Assembly: GCA_017471085.1 (NCBI GenBank)
Contig: JAFUWW010000071.1
Coordinates: forward strand, 14,511-78,510
Reading direction: 5' to 3'
Length of the DNA stretch: 64,000 bases
Source of the DNA: Bacteroidales bacterium
GTDB taxonomy: Bacteria; Bacteroidota; Bacteroidia; Bacteroidales; UBA932
Notes under the pieces: generated by a model
Told to the model about the DNA's origin: nothing
The model's input: only the letters and a program-made list of their open reading frames with translations
The model's database searches: none
Part shown: positions 33,598 to 41,720 of the stretch, piece after piece
Layout: every line of letters begins with the position of its first letter
Position numbering within the stretch: position 1 is the first letter of the stretch
Translations under genes and position numbers: made by a program

Positions 33598-34604
33598 GCC
33601 ACGGCGCCTTTATCGGTGAACTGGAAAGGAACCACCTTGCCCGGCAGTTTCTGCAGCGCCTCGGTCACGGCCACGCGTCTGGTGGGAGGTACCATGAGCA
33701 TGATGAAACCGCCGCCGCCGGCCCCCGACACCTTGCCGGAAATGGCTCCCGCCCCCAGGGCAGCGTCGAAAGCTTCCTGGATCATGGGATTGGAGATGGC
33801 GACGGCCATCTTCTTCTTGTCTTCCCAGGCCTGCCCCAGAATTTTGGAGAAAGCTTCCATATCGCCCTGCAGAAGGGCCAGCTTCATGTCAATGGCGCTC
33901 TGCTTGATCCGGTGCATGGCTTCCACGGCCACGGTGTTGCCGGAAGAAGTGGCCTTCTGCTGCTCGCTGATGATGGCGGCCCCGTCACGGCTCCGGCCCG
34001 TAAAATACAGCAGCATCGACCCTTCCAGCTCATTCACGATCCAGTCCTTGATGCGCAGCGGGTTCACGATGACCATGTCGGAGGGAAGGAACTCCATGAA
34101 ATTGAATCCGCCGAAAGCGGCCGCATACTGGTCTTGCTTGCCACCGGAGAGCAGCAGGTCTTTCCGTTCGATCTCGTAGGCCAGGCGGGCCAGCTCATAG
34201 TCGCCGAGGGGAAGGTTCATCCATTCGGCAAAGCATTTGAGAATGCAGACAACCATGGTGGACGATGTTCCGAGGCCGGAACCGGCGGGGGCATCGTTGT
34301 AGGTCGTGATGGAAAAACCGCCAGGAACGGGGCCGAAATCCCGGATAATGCGGTTGTAGACCCCGTCGATGAGAAGGGCGCCCGAATTGACGGGGCCCGT
34401 GCCCATGGCGACTTCATTCATCACGCCGGCATCGGCCGCATGGACCCGGATTACCGGACGCGGCAGCTGCTCGATGGTGCAATAGGCCGACAGATTGATG
34501 GTCGCGTTGAGGACATTGCCCCCGTACAAGTCGCTGTAGGGCGAGACGTCGGTACCGCCGCCGGCCAGCCCCAGACGGAGTGGCGCTTTGCTTCTGACAA
34601 TCAT
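33585..34604 (-). CDS. hddA: D-glycero-alpha-D-manno-heptose 7-phosphate kinase (HddA), GHMP family
   Basis: The 339-residue GHMP kinase begins MIVRSKAPLRLGLAGGGTDV, as in HddA, and has the ATP loop PAGSGLGTSSTMVV near residue 100 and KVSGAGGGGFIMLM at the C-terminal motif. It phosphorylates heptose 7-phosphate at C1. With the fusion gene downstream, only the isomerase GmhA of the pathway is missing from the window. Its start overlaps the lipoprotein stop as ATGA (34601-34604). Confidence 0.9.
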   Translation of the reverse strand: MIVRSKAPLRLGLAGGGTDVSPYSDLYGGNVLNATINLSAYCTIEQLPRPVIRVHAADAGVMNEVAMGTGPVNSGALLIDGVYNRIIRDFGPVPGGFSITTYNDAPAGSGLGTSSTMVVCILKCFAEWMNLPLGDYELARLAYEIERKDLLLSGGKQDQYAAAFGGFNFMEFLPSDMVIVNPLRIKDWIVNELEGSMLLYFTGRSRDGAAIISEQQKATSSGNTVAVEAMHRIKQSAIDMKLALLQGDMEAFSKILGQAWEDKKKMAVAISNPMIQEAFDAALGAGAISGKVSGAGGGGFIMLMVPPTRRVAVTEALQKLPGKVVPFQFTDKGAVAWKL

Positions 34605-35359
34605 AACTGGCTGATTTTTTCTTCTACCTGCGTTATCCTGTAGGAGGCTTCCGGATAACCGGTCTCCTGGGCCATCCGGTAATAGAGAATGGCCTTTTCG
34701 TACATTTCGCGGGCCAGGTCCTTCACCTTTTCCTTATCCTTGCGCCGGCGCACTTCCGGAGCGCTGTCTCCCATGTTCTCGAAGTCGACGCCTGCCTGGA
34801 ACAGCATCTGGGCCTGTTCCTGCACGGCGGCCTGCAGATTCTCCCGCTGGACGGAGATGGTTTCGCTCTGGGACCGGATGGCCTCGCCCTGCTCGTTGAT
34901 GGTGCGGTGCTGCTCGTCAATGGTACGGTCGCGGGCTTCGATTTCGGCCTTCAGCTGCTCTATCTCTGCCTCTTTCTCGGTAATCACCTTGCGGAGGCTC
35001 AGGACGGTTTTCCGGTACTGCGCATTTTCCTTCTCCAGCTGGTTGAGCTTGTCCTTGATATTGTCGATGCTGTCCTGGATCTGCTCCACCTGGGTGAGGC
35101 GGGCGGTGCCCTGCTCCACATCGGTCCTCAGGCTCACGGTCTTCCCTGAAATTTGGGACAATTCCTGCAGGATATTGTCCACTGCAGCGGCCTGGGCGGC
35201 ATATTCGGCCCTGGTGGCCTCCGCCCCTTCCTGAAGCTCCCTATACTCTTTCAGGAGCTGGTCATATTCGGATCTGGAAACGCCTTCCCCCGTGCCGAAG
35301 TCACAGGATCCGAGCAGAAAGACCGAGCACGCAAGGGCGGCTATTTTGAGAGTTCGCAT
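34601..35359 (-). CDS. Coiled-coil lipoprotein
   Basis: The 252-residue protein has a lipoprotein signal (KIAALACSVFLLGSC, lipidated cysteine in GSCDFG) and then a long coiled coil (about residues 35-185, with QIQDSIDNIKDKLNQLEKEN) and a short TPR-like C-terminus (YEKAILYYRMAQETGYPEAS). It is probably anchored in a membrane on the periplasmic side. It overlaps the preceding lipoprotein gene by 19 bases. A longer open frame upstream is the shadow of that gene. Confidence 0.8.
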   Translation of the reverse strand: MRTLKIAALACSVFLLGSCDFGTGEGVSRSEYDQLLKEYRELQEGAEATRAEYAAQAAAVDNILQELSQISGKTVSLRTDVEQGTARLTQVEQIQDSIDNIKDKLNQLEKENAQYRKTVLSLRKVITEKEAEIEQLKAEIEARDRTIDEQHRTINEQGEAIRSQSETISVQRENLQAAVQEQAQMLFQAGVDFENMGDSAPEVRRRKDKEKVKDLAREMYEKAILYYRMAQETGYPEASYRITQVEEKISQL

Positions 35360-35733
35360 ATAAAATCTTCCTTTTGAAAGCGGATGGTTGTTTTCTTGAT
35401 GGACGCTTTGTAACTGATGGAACCCTCCCCCAGTTCGGCCGAAGAGACAGAAGCCTGTTCCCCTACCGTAAATCCATACAGGACGGGCCCATAAACGGTG
35501 ATGCGGGCAATCTGGTACTGTCCTTCCGCAATTTCCTTGACGACGGCCGTGGAATAATGCGTCCCGTCCGAAGAAGTCTGGCGCATGGCGTAGTTGCCCT
35601 CCAGATTCTGAAGGACGGACTGGGGAACGCCTTCCGTCTCCTGCGAAGTCCGGGAATTTCCCCCGAATCCACACGAGAGCAGGCCCGCGGAGAGCGTGGC
35701 GGCCAAGGTCCAACTGAGAAAGCGTCTTAACAT
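35341..35733 (-). CDS. Small lipoprotein of unknown function
   Basis: The 130-residue protein has a lipobox (LAATLSAGLLSC) and a small beta-rich domain (VVKEIAEGQYQIARITVYG, ISYKASIKKTTIRF). The family is not recognised. It lies between fprA and the coiled-coil lipoprotein in the same operon. Confidence 0.75.
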   Translation of the reverse strand: MLRRFLSWTLAATLSAGLLSCGFGGNSRTSQETEGVPQSVLQNLEGNYAMRQTSSDGTHYSTAVVKEIAEGQYQIARITVYGPVLYGFTVGEQASVSSAELGEGSISYKASIKKTTIRFQKEDFICELSK

Positions 35734-35737
35734 GGTC

Positions 35738-36910
35738 TTAGGAGAGGATGGCGTCGGCCAGGGCTTCCAGCGGGGCCTGGTCCGACTCTTTGTAGCGGCT
35801 CCGGATGGTTACCATATCGCCCACTTCCACCACTTCTTTCATCTGGGAGAACATTTCTCTCATCACTTTGCCGGCCGACGGTGCCCAGGAGCCGTTTTCA
35901 ATGAGGGCGACGCGCCTTTTCTGCCAGCCTTTCATCTGGAGGGAATGCAGGAAATCGTAGGCCGGGGTGAACAGGCCGGCATCGTAGGAACAGGCGGCCA
36001 TTACCAGGGTGCCATAGCGGAAGGCATCTTCCACCGCCTCGGCCCTGTCGTCACGGGTAAGGTCGCAGAAAGCCACCTTGGGGCAGCCTTTCGCCTTGAG
36101 GATATCGGCCAGTTTCCGGGCCACTTCCATCGTTCCGCCGTGGATGGATGCGCAGGCAATGAAAACGCCTTCCGTTTCCACGCCATAGGTGCTCCAGATC
36201 TGGTAGAGGTTGAGATAGTAGTCGAGGTCTTTCCGCAGGACAGGACCGTGAAGAGGGGCGATGACGGCCGGGGCCAGCGGGGCGACTTTCTTCAGAAGCG
36301 CCTGGACCTGGGCACCGTACTTGCCGCAGATGTTGAAATAGTAGCGACGGCCCTCACAGGCCCAGTCGGGATCTTCGTCACCGAAGATATGTCCGTTCAG
36401 CGCGCCGAACTTTCCGAAGGCATCGGCCGCAAAAAGTACCCTGGCCGATGTTTCCAGGCTCACCATCACTTCCGGCCAATGGACCATGGGAGCCGCGAAA
36501 AACTGCAGGGACCTTGCCCCCAGCGGCAGGGTATCCCCTTCCTTCACCGCCAGGGTGTTGAAAGTACGGCCGGGCACGAACTGGCCCAGCATCTGGATGG
36601 CTTTGGCGCTGGCAACAATCCGGACTCCGGGATACAGGTCCGCCACTTGGGCGATGAGGCCGGAGTGGTCAGGTTCCATGTGGTGCACCACCAGATAATC
36701 CGGCGAGCGGCCCTGCAGCGCTTCCTTCAGGTTCAGAAGCCACGCATCGCCTTTTCTCCGGTCTACCGTATCCATAATCGCCACCTTCTCATCTTCAATC
36801 AGATAAGAATTGTATGCCATACCTTCCGGGACCGCGTACTGACTTTCGAACAGGTCCAGGTCCCAATCGTCCGCACCTATATAACGGATGCCTTCTGCAA
36901 TTTCTTTCAT
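35738..36910 (-). CDS. fprA: FprA family A-type flavoprotein (flavodiiron protein)
   Basis: The 390-residue protein has a metallo-beta-lactamase-like domain with HHMEPDHSG supplying iron ligands (HxExDH) and MVHWPEV for another, and a C-terminal flavodoxin domain (FIACASIHGGTMEVARKLAD). Flavodiiron proteins reduce oxygen to water or nitric oxide to N2O and protect anaerobes. ATG 36910 follows TATCTTTG (36936-36929); the upstream element is TTC rather than TTG. It heads the five-gene minus operon through hddC-gmhB. Confidence 0.93.
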   Translation of the reverse strand: MKEIAEGIRYIGADDWDLDLFESQYAVPEGMAYNSYLIEDEKVAIMDTVDRRKGDAWLLNLKEALQGRSPDYLVVHHMEPDHSGLIAQVADLYPGVRIVASAKAIQMLGQFVPGRTFNTLAVKEGDTLPLGARSLQFFAAPMVHWPEVMVSLETSARVLFAADAFGKFGALNGHIFGDEDPDWACEGRRYYFNICGKYGAQVQALLKKVAPLAPAVIAPLHGPVLRKDLDYYLNLYQIWSTYGVETEGVFIACASIHGGTMEVARKLADILKAKGCPKVAFCDLTRDDRAEAVEDAFRYGTLVMAACSYDAGLFTPAYDFLHSLQMKGWQKRRVALIENGSWAPSAGKVMREMFSQMKEVVEVGDMVTIRSRYKESDQAPLEALADAILS

Positions 36911-37008
36911 AGTTCTGTCAATTATTTGCAAAGATACAAATAATTGTCGGCTTGTGGAAGAACGGATTCCGGGAAAAAATGCGTAACTTGCCGCGTCAAA
37001 AAAAGAGA

Positions 37009-38241
37009 ATGCCTATGAACACCCTTTGGGACTATGTAAAACGCTGGATCAAGGAATACATATACATTTATGACCAGATAGATACGGACAGCTGCGCGGA
37101 ACGGATCAAATCGGGCATCTGGTTCCGTGGCCCCAACGTCTGGATCCTTGCCTTCTCCATCGTCATCGCCTCCGTCGGCCTCAATGTGAACTCCACGGCC
37201 GTCATCATCGGCGCCATGCTCATCTCCCCGCTGATGGGCCCTATCATCGGCACGGGCCTGGCGCTGGGTACCCACGACATGGACCTGCTCAAATCGGCCG
37301 GAAAGAACCTGCTCATCATGGTGGTCATCTCCCTGGTGGCGTCGACCCTGTTCTTTATCCTCTCTCCCCTTTCGCTGGTGAATCCTACGGAACTGGAGGC
37401 ACGCACCAGTCCCACCATTTACGATGTGCTCATCGCGCTGTTCGGCGGTCTGGCGGGCATTTTCGAAAACAGCCGCAAAGAGCGGGGCACGGTGCTTTCG
37501 GGCGTGGCCATCGCTACGGCCCTGATGCCTCCGCTGTGTACCGCCGGGTACGGTCTCGCCCATTTCAATTTCCACTATTTCTTCGGGGCCATGTACCTGT
37601 TCATCATCAACGGCGTGTTCATTACGCTGGCCACTTACCTGATGGTCAAGTATCTGCGCTTCCGCACCGTGAGCAGCATGGATCCGGCCGTAGCCAAGAA
37701 ACAGCGGAACATCATCACCATCATCCTGGCCATCGTGCTGGTACCCAGCATCATCTCGGCCGTGAATCTGATCCTGGACAACAATTTTGAGCGGAACGTG
37801 CAGAATTTCGTGGAAGACAACCGCCTCGTCGGCCGTTCCTACATTTACGATTACGATGTGAAAAACCGCCGGGTTGACTTCAACATCGCCGGAGAACCCC
37901 TGTCCGACAGTCTCAAAACCGCCTTCTTTTCCGAAGCCGCCCGTCACAGAATCAAAGAGAACCGGATATCCCTCACCGAGCACACCCTGGGCATGACCCA
38001 GGAAGAGATGAACGATCTGATCAACGACATCTACAACAGGACCGATCAGGAACTGGCCGAAAAAGACGCCCGCATCAACGCCGTCCAGGCCCAGCTGGAC
38101 CAGCTCGCCCTCACTGTGGAAACGCTCATGCACCAGAGCGACTCCCTGCAGCACCAGAGCGACTCCCTGCGCCAGCAGGTAGACTCCATGGTCCAGGCCG
38201 CAGCCAATGCTGCCAGAAGGAATGTCCGGAGATCGCGATAA
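37009..38241 (+). CDS. DUF389 membrane protein with coiled-coil tail
   Basis: The 410-residue protein has the DUF389 core of about six membrane helices with motifs VNSTAVIIGAMLISPLMGPI and GVAIATALMPPLCTAGYGLA, then a soluble domain and a C-terminal heptad stretch (HQSDSLQHQSDSLRQQVDSM) likely to form a coiled coil. The function of the family is unknown. ATG 37009 and ATG 37015 both fit. It is divergent from fprA; its -7 box is degenerate (TAACTTGC near 36984). Confidence 0.87.
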   Translation: MPMNTLWDYVKRWIKEYIYIYDQIDTDSCAERIKSGIWFRGPNVWILAFSIVIASVGLNVNSTAVIIGAMLISPLMGPIIGTGLALGTHDMDLLKSAGKNLLIMVVISLVASTLFFILSPLSLVNPTELEARTSPTIYDVLIALFGGLAGIFENSRKERGTVLSGVAIATALMPPLCTAGYGLAHFNFHYFFGAMYLFIINGVFITLATYLMVKYLRFRTVSSMDPAVAKKQRNIITIILAIVLVPSIISAVNLILDNNFERNVQNFVEDNRLVGRSYIYDYDVKNRRVDFNIAGEPLSDSLKTAFFSEAARHRIKENRISLTEHTLGMTQEEMNDLINDIYNRTDQELAEKDARINAVQAQLDQLALTVETLMHQSDSLQHQSDSLRQQVDSMVQAAANAARRNVRRSR

Positions 38242-38247
38242 ATAATT

Positions 38248-38278
38248 TTTGCAGTTTCCGAATTTCGTGCTATCTTTG
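38248..38278 (+). promoter_or_regulatory. Promoter of tRNA-Cys
   Basis: TTTG at 38248-38251, 19 bases, TATCTTTG at 38271-38278, 12 bases before the tRNA. Confidence 0.75.
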
Positions 38279-38290
38279 CATTCCCGATTT

Positions 38291-38361
38291 GGTACTATGG
38301 CCGAGTGGTTAGGCACAGGTCTGCAAAACCTGCTACAGCGGTTCGATTCCGCTTGGTACCT
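38291..38361 (+). tRNA. tRNA-Cys (anticodon GCA)
   Basis: A 71-base cloverleaf. The acceptor arms GGTACTA and TGGTACC pair (with one G-T), followed by discriminator T. The anticodon stem CAGGT/ACCTG encloses CTGCAAA with GCA in the middle, and the T arm is AGCGGTTCGATTCCGCT. The CCA end is not encoded. Confidence 0.95.
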
Positions 38362-38368
38362 CCCCAAA

Positions 38369-38398
38369 AACCCTTACAGCAACCTGTAGGGGTTTTTC
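38369..38398 (+). terminator. Intrinsic terminator after tRNA-Cys
   Basis: AACCCTTACAG and CTGTAGGGGTT form an 11-pair stem (one G-T) around CAAC, followed by a T run. Confidence 0.88.
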
Positions 38399-38439
38399 TT
38401 ATGCCTATTCTGGGGGGGAGCGATGGTAAGAAAGGGTAT

Positions 38440-38477
38440 AAAAAAAGAGAGTCGGCCTGTCACAGGCGGACGCTCTT
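38440..38477 (-). terminator. Intrinsic terminator overlapping the end of the short ORF
   Basis: On the minus strand GAG, GTC and GCCTG pair with CAGGC, GAC and CTC, with two single mismatches between the blocks, followed by seven T. The stop codon of the 30-codon ORF lies in the loop of the hairpin. Confidence 0.78.
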
Positions 38478-38552
38478 ACTAACCACATAATTAATAACAC
38501 TAAAACTAATAACCAATAGAATGATTCCGCGAAGAGAACCTTGCTTCCTCAT
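38460..38552 (-). CDS. 30-residue hydrophobic peptide
   Basis: The ORF encodes MRKQGSLRG followed by a hydrophobic stretch (IILLVISFSVINYVV) and SKSVRL: a basic N-terminus, one membrane-length segment and a basic end. It begins about nine bases after a perfect promoter and ends inside an intrinsic terminator, so promoter, ORF and terminator together span only about 150 bases. Either the peptide is made, or the unit is a small RNA that happens to be open. It is too short for routine gene callers. Confidence is for a real transcribed unit. Confidence 0.6.
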   Translation of the reverse strand: MRKQGSLRGIILLVISFSVINYVVSKSVRL

Positions 38553-38560
38553 TCCGGATA

Positions 38561-38591
38561 CAAAGGTACGACTATTTTTTTGATTTGCAAA
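38561..38591 (-). promoter_or_regulatory. Promoter of the short peptide/small RNA
   Basis: TTTG (38591-38588), exactly 19 bases, TACCTTTG (38568-38561). It matches the full Bacteroidota consensus. Confidence 0.82.
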
Positions 38592-38771
38592 TTTTTTCAA
38601 AAGATTTTTTACAAAATTTTTAACATTATTTCTTAAATTGCTGATAATCAATACAATAAAAGTTAATAAAAATTTTTCTTTTTATTCTTTAATATATTTA
38701 ATAAGCAAAAGAGACGCACCAATGCCGATTTTTCAAAATCCGATTTCCCATATTTTCGCGCAAGATTAAAA

Positions 38772-38808
38772 AAAATGAAAGCAATTTCAAAGAAATCGCT
38801 TTCATTTT
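38772..38808 (-). terminator. Intrinsic terminator after tdh
   Basis: Two 17-base arms pair with a single mismatch around AAA. On the minus strand the right side continues in a T run, as expected for a terminator 26 bases after the tdh stop. Confidence 0.85.
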
Positions 38809-38833
38809 ATAAGCAAACCCGGCCGGAGACCGT

Positions 38834-39790
38834 TTAAACAGCAAGTTTGATCTTCAGGTGAGCGAGCATGTCGCGGGTCATTTCGTCCAAGCCATAAGAG
38901 GGCTTCCAGTCCCATTCCTTGCGGGCGCAGCTGTCGTCCATGCGGTCCGGCCAGGAATTGGCGATGGCCTGGCGGACAGGATCCACCTGGTAGCGGACTT
39001 TCAGGGAAGGAATGTACTCGCGGATTTTGGCGAAAAGCTGTTCCGGCTCAAAACTCATGGCGGCGATATTGAAGGCGTTCCTGTGCACCAGACGGGAAGG
39101 ATCGGCCTGCATCAGGTCTATCGCGGCCTGGAGGGCATCGGGCATGTACATCATATCCATATAGGTGCCGGGAGCGATGGGACAGACGAACTCCTCCCCT
39201 TTCACGGCCGAATAATATACCTCCACCGCATAGTCCGTGGTGCCGCCTCCGGGAAGGGTCACATAGGAGATCAGGCCAGGGAAACGGACGGCGCGGGTAT
39301 CCACCCCGTACTTGTGGAAGTAATAATCGCTCAGCAGCTCCGTTGCCACCTTGGTGACACCATACATGGAACGCGGACGCTGGATGGTGTCCTGCGGGGT
39401 TCCGTCGTGCGGAGTTTCGGGGCCGAAGGAGCCGATGGAAGAAGGCGTGAAAACCGCGCAGGTTTTTTCACGGGCCACTTCCAGGATATTCAGCAGGCCA
39501 TTCATCTGGATGTCCCAGGCCAACAGAGGCTTGCGTTCCGCGACGGCCGACAGGAGTGCTGCCAGATTATAGATGGTGTCGATATGATACTTGTCTACAA
39601 TCTCCGCCAGGCCTTTGGCATCGCGGACATCGGCCAGGGCGGACGGACCGCTTTCCAGCAATTCACCCTTGGGTTCAGCGCCGGGGATATACCCCGCCAC
39701 GACTGTGCTGCCGGGGATTTCCCGGCGGATTTTCATGGTGAGTTCGGAACCGATCTGCCCGGTGGAACCTATGATCAGTACATTTTTCAT
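38834..39790 (-). CDS. tdh: L-threonine 3-dehydrogenase, SDR type
   Basis: The 318-residue protein has VLIIGSTGQIGSELTMKI (NAD-binding), TPSSIGSFGP with the catalytic serine, MYGVTKVATE with YxxxK, and RFPGLISYVTLPGGGTTDYA, a block specific to SDR-type threonine dehydrogenases. It makes 2-amino-3-ketobutyrate from threonine. The divergent kbl gene encodes the next enzyme. A -7 box TAATTTTG lies at 39818-39811. Confidence 0.92.
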   Translation of the reverse strand: MKNVLIIGSTGQIGSELTMKIRREIPGSTVVAGYIPGAEPKGELLESGPSALADVRDAKGLAEIVDKYHIDTIYNLAALLSAVAERKPLLAWDIQMNGLLNILEVAREKTCAVFTPSSIGSFGPETPHDGTPQDTIQRPRSMYGVTKVATELLSDYYFHKYGVDTRAVRFPGLISYVTLPGGGTTDYAVEVYYSAVKGEEFVCPIAPGTYMDMMYMPDALQAAIDLMQADPSRLVHRNAFNIAAMSFEPEQLFAKIREYIPSLKVRYQVDPVRQAIANSWPDRMDDSCARKEWDWKPSYGLDEMTRDMLAHLKIKLAV

Positions 39791-39830
39791 ACATTTAAAG
39801 AATAGATACGCAAAATTAGAACTTTTTTAT

Positions 39831-39851
39831 AGAAAATCCACAGAAAATCCA
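39831..39851. repeat. Direct repeat in the tdh-kbl intergenic region
   Basis: AGAAAATCCA occurs at 39831-39840 and 39842-39851, one helical turn apart, between the divergent promoters. It may be a regulator site. Confidence 0.4.
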
Positions 39852-39887
39852 TAAATTTGAAAGCGGAAAAACTAAAAACCACATATC

Positions 39888-41078
39888 ATGTACGGAAAAT
39901 TCCAAAAACACCTTCAGGACGAGCTGAAATCCATCGACGAAGCCGGCCTTTACAAGAGAGAAAGAAACATCGCATCGGCCCAAAGTGCAGAGATAACGCT
40001 GCAGGACGGAAGCAAGGCCCTCAATTTCTGCGCCAACAACTACCTGGGCCTGGCCGACAGCCCCCGCCTGGTGGAAGCCGCCAGGAAGACCATGGAGGAA
40101 AGAGGCTACGGCATGTCCTCCGTCCGCTTCATCTGCGGCACCCAGGATATCCACAAAGAACTGGAGAGAGCCATTGCCGATTATTTCCATACGGACGACG
40201 CCATCCTTTACGCAGCCTGCTTCGATGCCAACGGCGGCGTGTTTGAACCCCTGCTCACCGCGGAAGACGCCATCATATCGGACTCCCTCAACCACGCCTC
40301 CATCATCGACGGCGTACGCCTTTGCAAGGCCCAGCGTTTCCGCTACGCCAACGCTGACATGGCCGACCTGGAAGCCAAGCTCCAGGAAGCCCAGGCCTGC
40401 CGGTTCCGCATCATCGTCACGGACGGCGTGTTCTCCATGGACGGCAACGTGGCCCCGATGGACAAGATCTGCGACCTGGCAGAGAAATATGACGCCCTGG
40501 TGATGGTGGACGAGAGCCACAGCGCCGGTGTCGTCGGCCCTACCGGCCACGGCGTCGCCGAGCAGTTCGGCTGCTACGGCCGCATCGACATTTTCACCGG
40601 AACCCTGGGCAAGGCCTTCGGCGGTGCCGTAGGCGGCTTCACCACCGGCCGCCAGGAAATCATCGACATGCTCCGCCAGCGTTCCCGTCCCTATCTCTTC
40701 TCCAATTCCATTCCGCCGATGATCGCCGGCGCCGGCATCGAGATGTTCAAGATGCTGAAGGAGAGCAATGCCCTGCACGACCGCCTGCAGGAGAATGTCG
40801 AGTATTTCCGCGACAAGATGATGGCCGCCGGCTTTGATATCAAGCCCACCCAGAGCGCCATCTGCGCCGTCATGCTATACGATGCTCCCCTGTCCCAGAA
40901 ATTCGCCGCCAAGATGGCCGAAGAAGGCATCTTCGTCACCGGTTTCTATTATCCCGTGGTGCCGAAGGGCCAGGCGCGTATCCGCGTGCAGCTTTCCGCC
41001 GCCCACAAGCGTGAGCACCTGGACAAAGCCATCGCCGCCTTCGTAAAGGTGGGAAAAGAACTGGGGGTTATCAAATAG
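39888..41078 (+). CDS. kbl: Glycine C-acetyltransferase (2-amino-3-ketobutyrate CoA ligase)
   Basis: The 396-residue PLP enzyme of the alpha-oxoamine synthase family has NFCANNYLGLADSPRLVEAA, TDGVFSMDGNVAPM, DESHSAGVVG and the PLP lysine in GTLGKAFGGAVGG. It splits aminoketobutyrate with CoA into glycine and acetyl-CoA. Together with divergent tdh it degrades threonine. TAAATTTG at 39852-39859 is a likely -7 box. A terminator follows. Confidence 0.95.
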   Translation: MYGKFQKHLQDELKSIDEAGLYKRERNIASAQSAEITLQDGSKALNFCANNYLGLADSPRLVEAARKTMEERGYGMSSVRFICGTQDIHKELERAIADYFHTDDAILYAACFDANGGVFEPLLTAEDAIISDSLNHASIIDGVRLCKAQRFRYANADMADLEAKLQEAQACRFRIIVTDGVFSMDGNVAPMDKICDLAEKYDALVMVDESHSAGVVGPTGHGVAEQFGCYGRIDIFTGTLGKAFGGAVGGFTTGRQEIIDMLRQRSRPYLFSNSIPPMIAGAGIEMFKMLKESNALHDRLQENVEYFRDKMMAAGFDIKPTQSAICAVMLYDAPLSQKFAAKMAEEGIFVTGFYYPVVPKGQARIRVQLSAAHKREHLDKAIAAFVKVGKELGVIK

Positions 41079-41098
41079 CTGGCAGCAGCCATAATACG

Positions 41099-41135
41099 AA
41101 TTGAGGTGCCGGCGAAGGCACCTCAATTTTATTTG
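41099..41135. terminator. Bidirectional terminator between kbl and the GtrA gene
   Basis: AATTGAGGTGCC and GGCACCTCAATT form a perfect 12-pair stem (41099-41110 with 41117-41128), loop GGCGAA, with T-rich sequence after it. The stop of the convergent GtrA gene abuts it. Confidence 0.88.
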
Positions 41136-41587
41136 GTCTTGTTGAAAATCACGAACTCGTTCATCAGGAAATTGAAAGCGCCGGAGAAACAGAGGGCCAG
41201 CAGGTTGCAGATGACAGGTTCGAACGAGGTATCCTGGAACCAGTTCTGGGAGACGAACAGGAAATGGATGCCCTGCATGGCGATGAATTTGATGCAATAG
41301 GCGCCCAGCGTGGTGGCATTATAGGCCGCGAAGTGGCGCCAGAAAGAACGCGTGGTCCGCTTGGTTACCCGGTCTTTCCAAAGAACATAATAGGCAATTA
41401 TGAAGTTGGTCATGGCGGCCAGCTCGAACGAGACGGTGGGCGCGATCCAGTAACTGCCCCAATAGTTGCCCCGGAAGACGAAATTGGAAAGCAGCCAGTG
41501 AACGCCAAGGTCTACCACGGTACCCGCACTGCTGGTGAGTACGAACATGATAAAATTCCTTCCAATTTCTTTCCAGGTCTGCTTCAT
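41129..41587 (-). CDS. GtrA family membrane protein
   Basis: The 152-residue protein has four hydrophobic segments (FIMFVLTSSAGTVVDLGVHW near the start) and ends FSGAFNFLMNEFVIFNKTK, the usual GtrA C-terminus. GtrA-like proteins are thought to flip polyprenol-linked sugars. No glycosyltransferase lies next to it. It has its own strong promoter. Confidence 0.87.
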   Translation of the reverse strand: MKQTWKEIGRNFIMFVLTSSAGTVVDLGVHWLLSNFVFRGNYWGSYWIAPTVSFELAAMTNFIIAYYVLWKDRVTKRTTRSFWRHFAAYNATTLGAYCIKFIAMQGIHFLFVSQNWFQDTSFEPVICNLLALCFSGAFNFLMNEFVIFNKTK

Positions 41588-41595
41588 AATGGGGG

Positions 41596-41626
41596 CAAAT
41601 ATACAAAAAATTGGTATTGTCGCAAA
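41596..41626 (-). promoter_or_regulatory. Promoter of the GtrA gene
   Basis: TTTG (41626-41623), 19 bases, TATATTTG (41603-41596), nine bases before the ATG. Confidence 0.78.
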
Positions 41627-41720
41627 ATTGTAATAATTTTACATGATAAAAAACGATAATTTAAACATAAAAGACATTTTTCTTTGATGGCCAGATGCGC
41701 GAAATAGCATTAAAACGTGT

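Larger units (their letters stand above)
38399..38833. other. Intergenic region between tRNA-Cys and tdh
   Basis: About 430 bases. From left to right it holds a G7 run (38412-38418), a terminator on the minus strand (38440-38477), a 30-codon ORF (38460-38552), its promoter (38561-38591), about 180 very AT-rich bases in which I see nothing else, and the tdh terminator (38772-38808). Confidence 0.7.

Noticed and set aside
38140..38200. Short tandem repeat in the DUF389 gene
   Set aside because: It is explained by a heptad coiled coil (HQSDSLQ units) within the protein; not a mobile or CRISPR repeat.
36922..38367. Open frame on the minus strand covering the DUF389 gene and part of tRNA-Cys
   Set aside because: It runs through a tRNA and through the antisense of a well-formed membrane protein.
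38412..38418. Run of seven G near the tRNA terminator as a slippage site
   Set aside because: It lies outside any gene I can support, so no coding consequence is visible.
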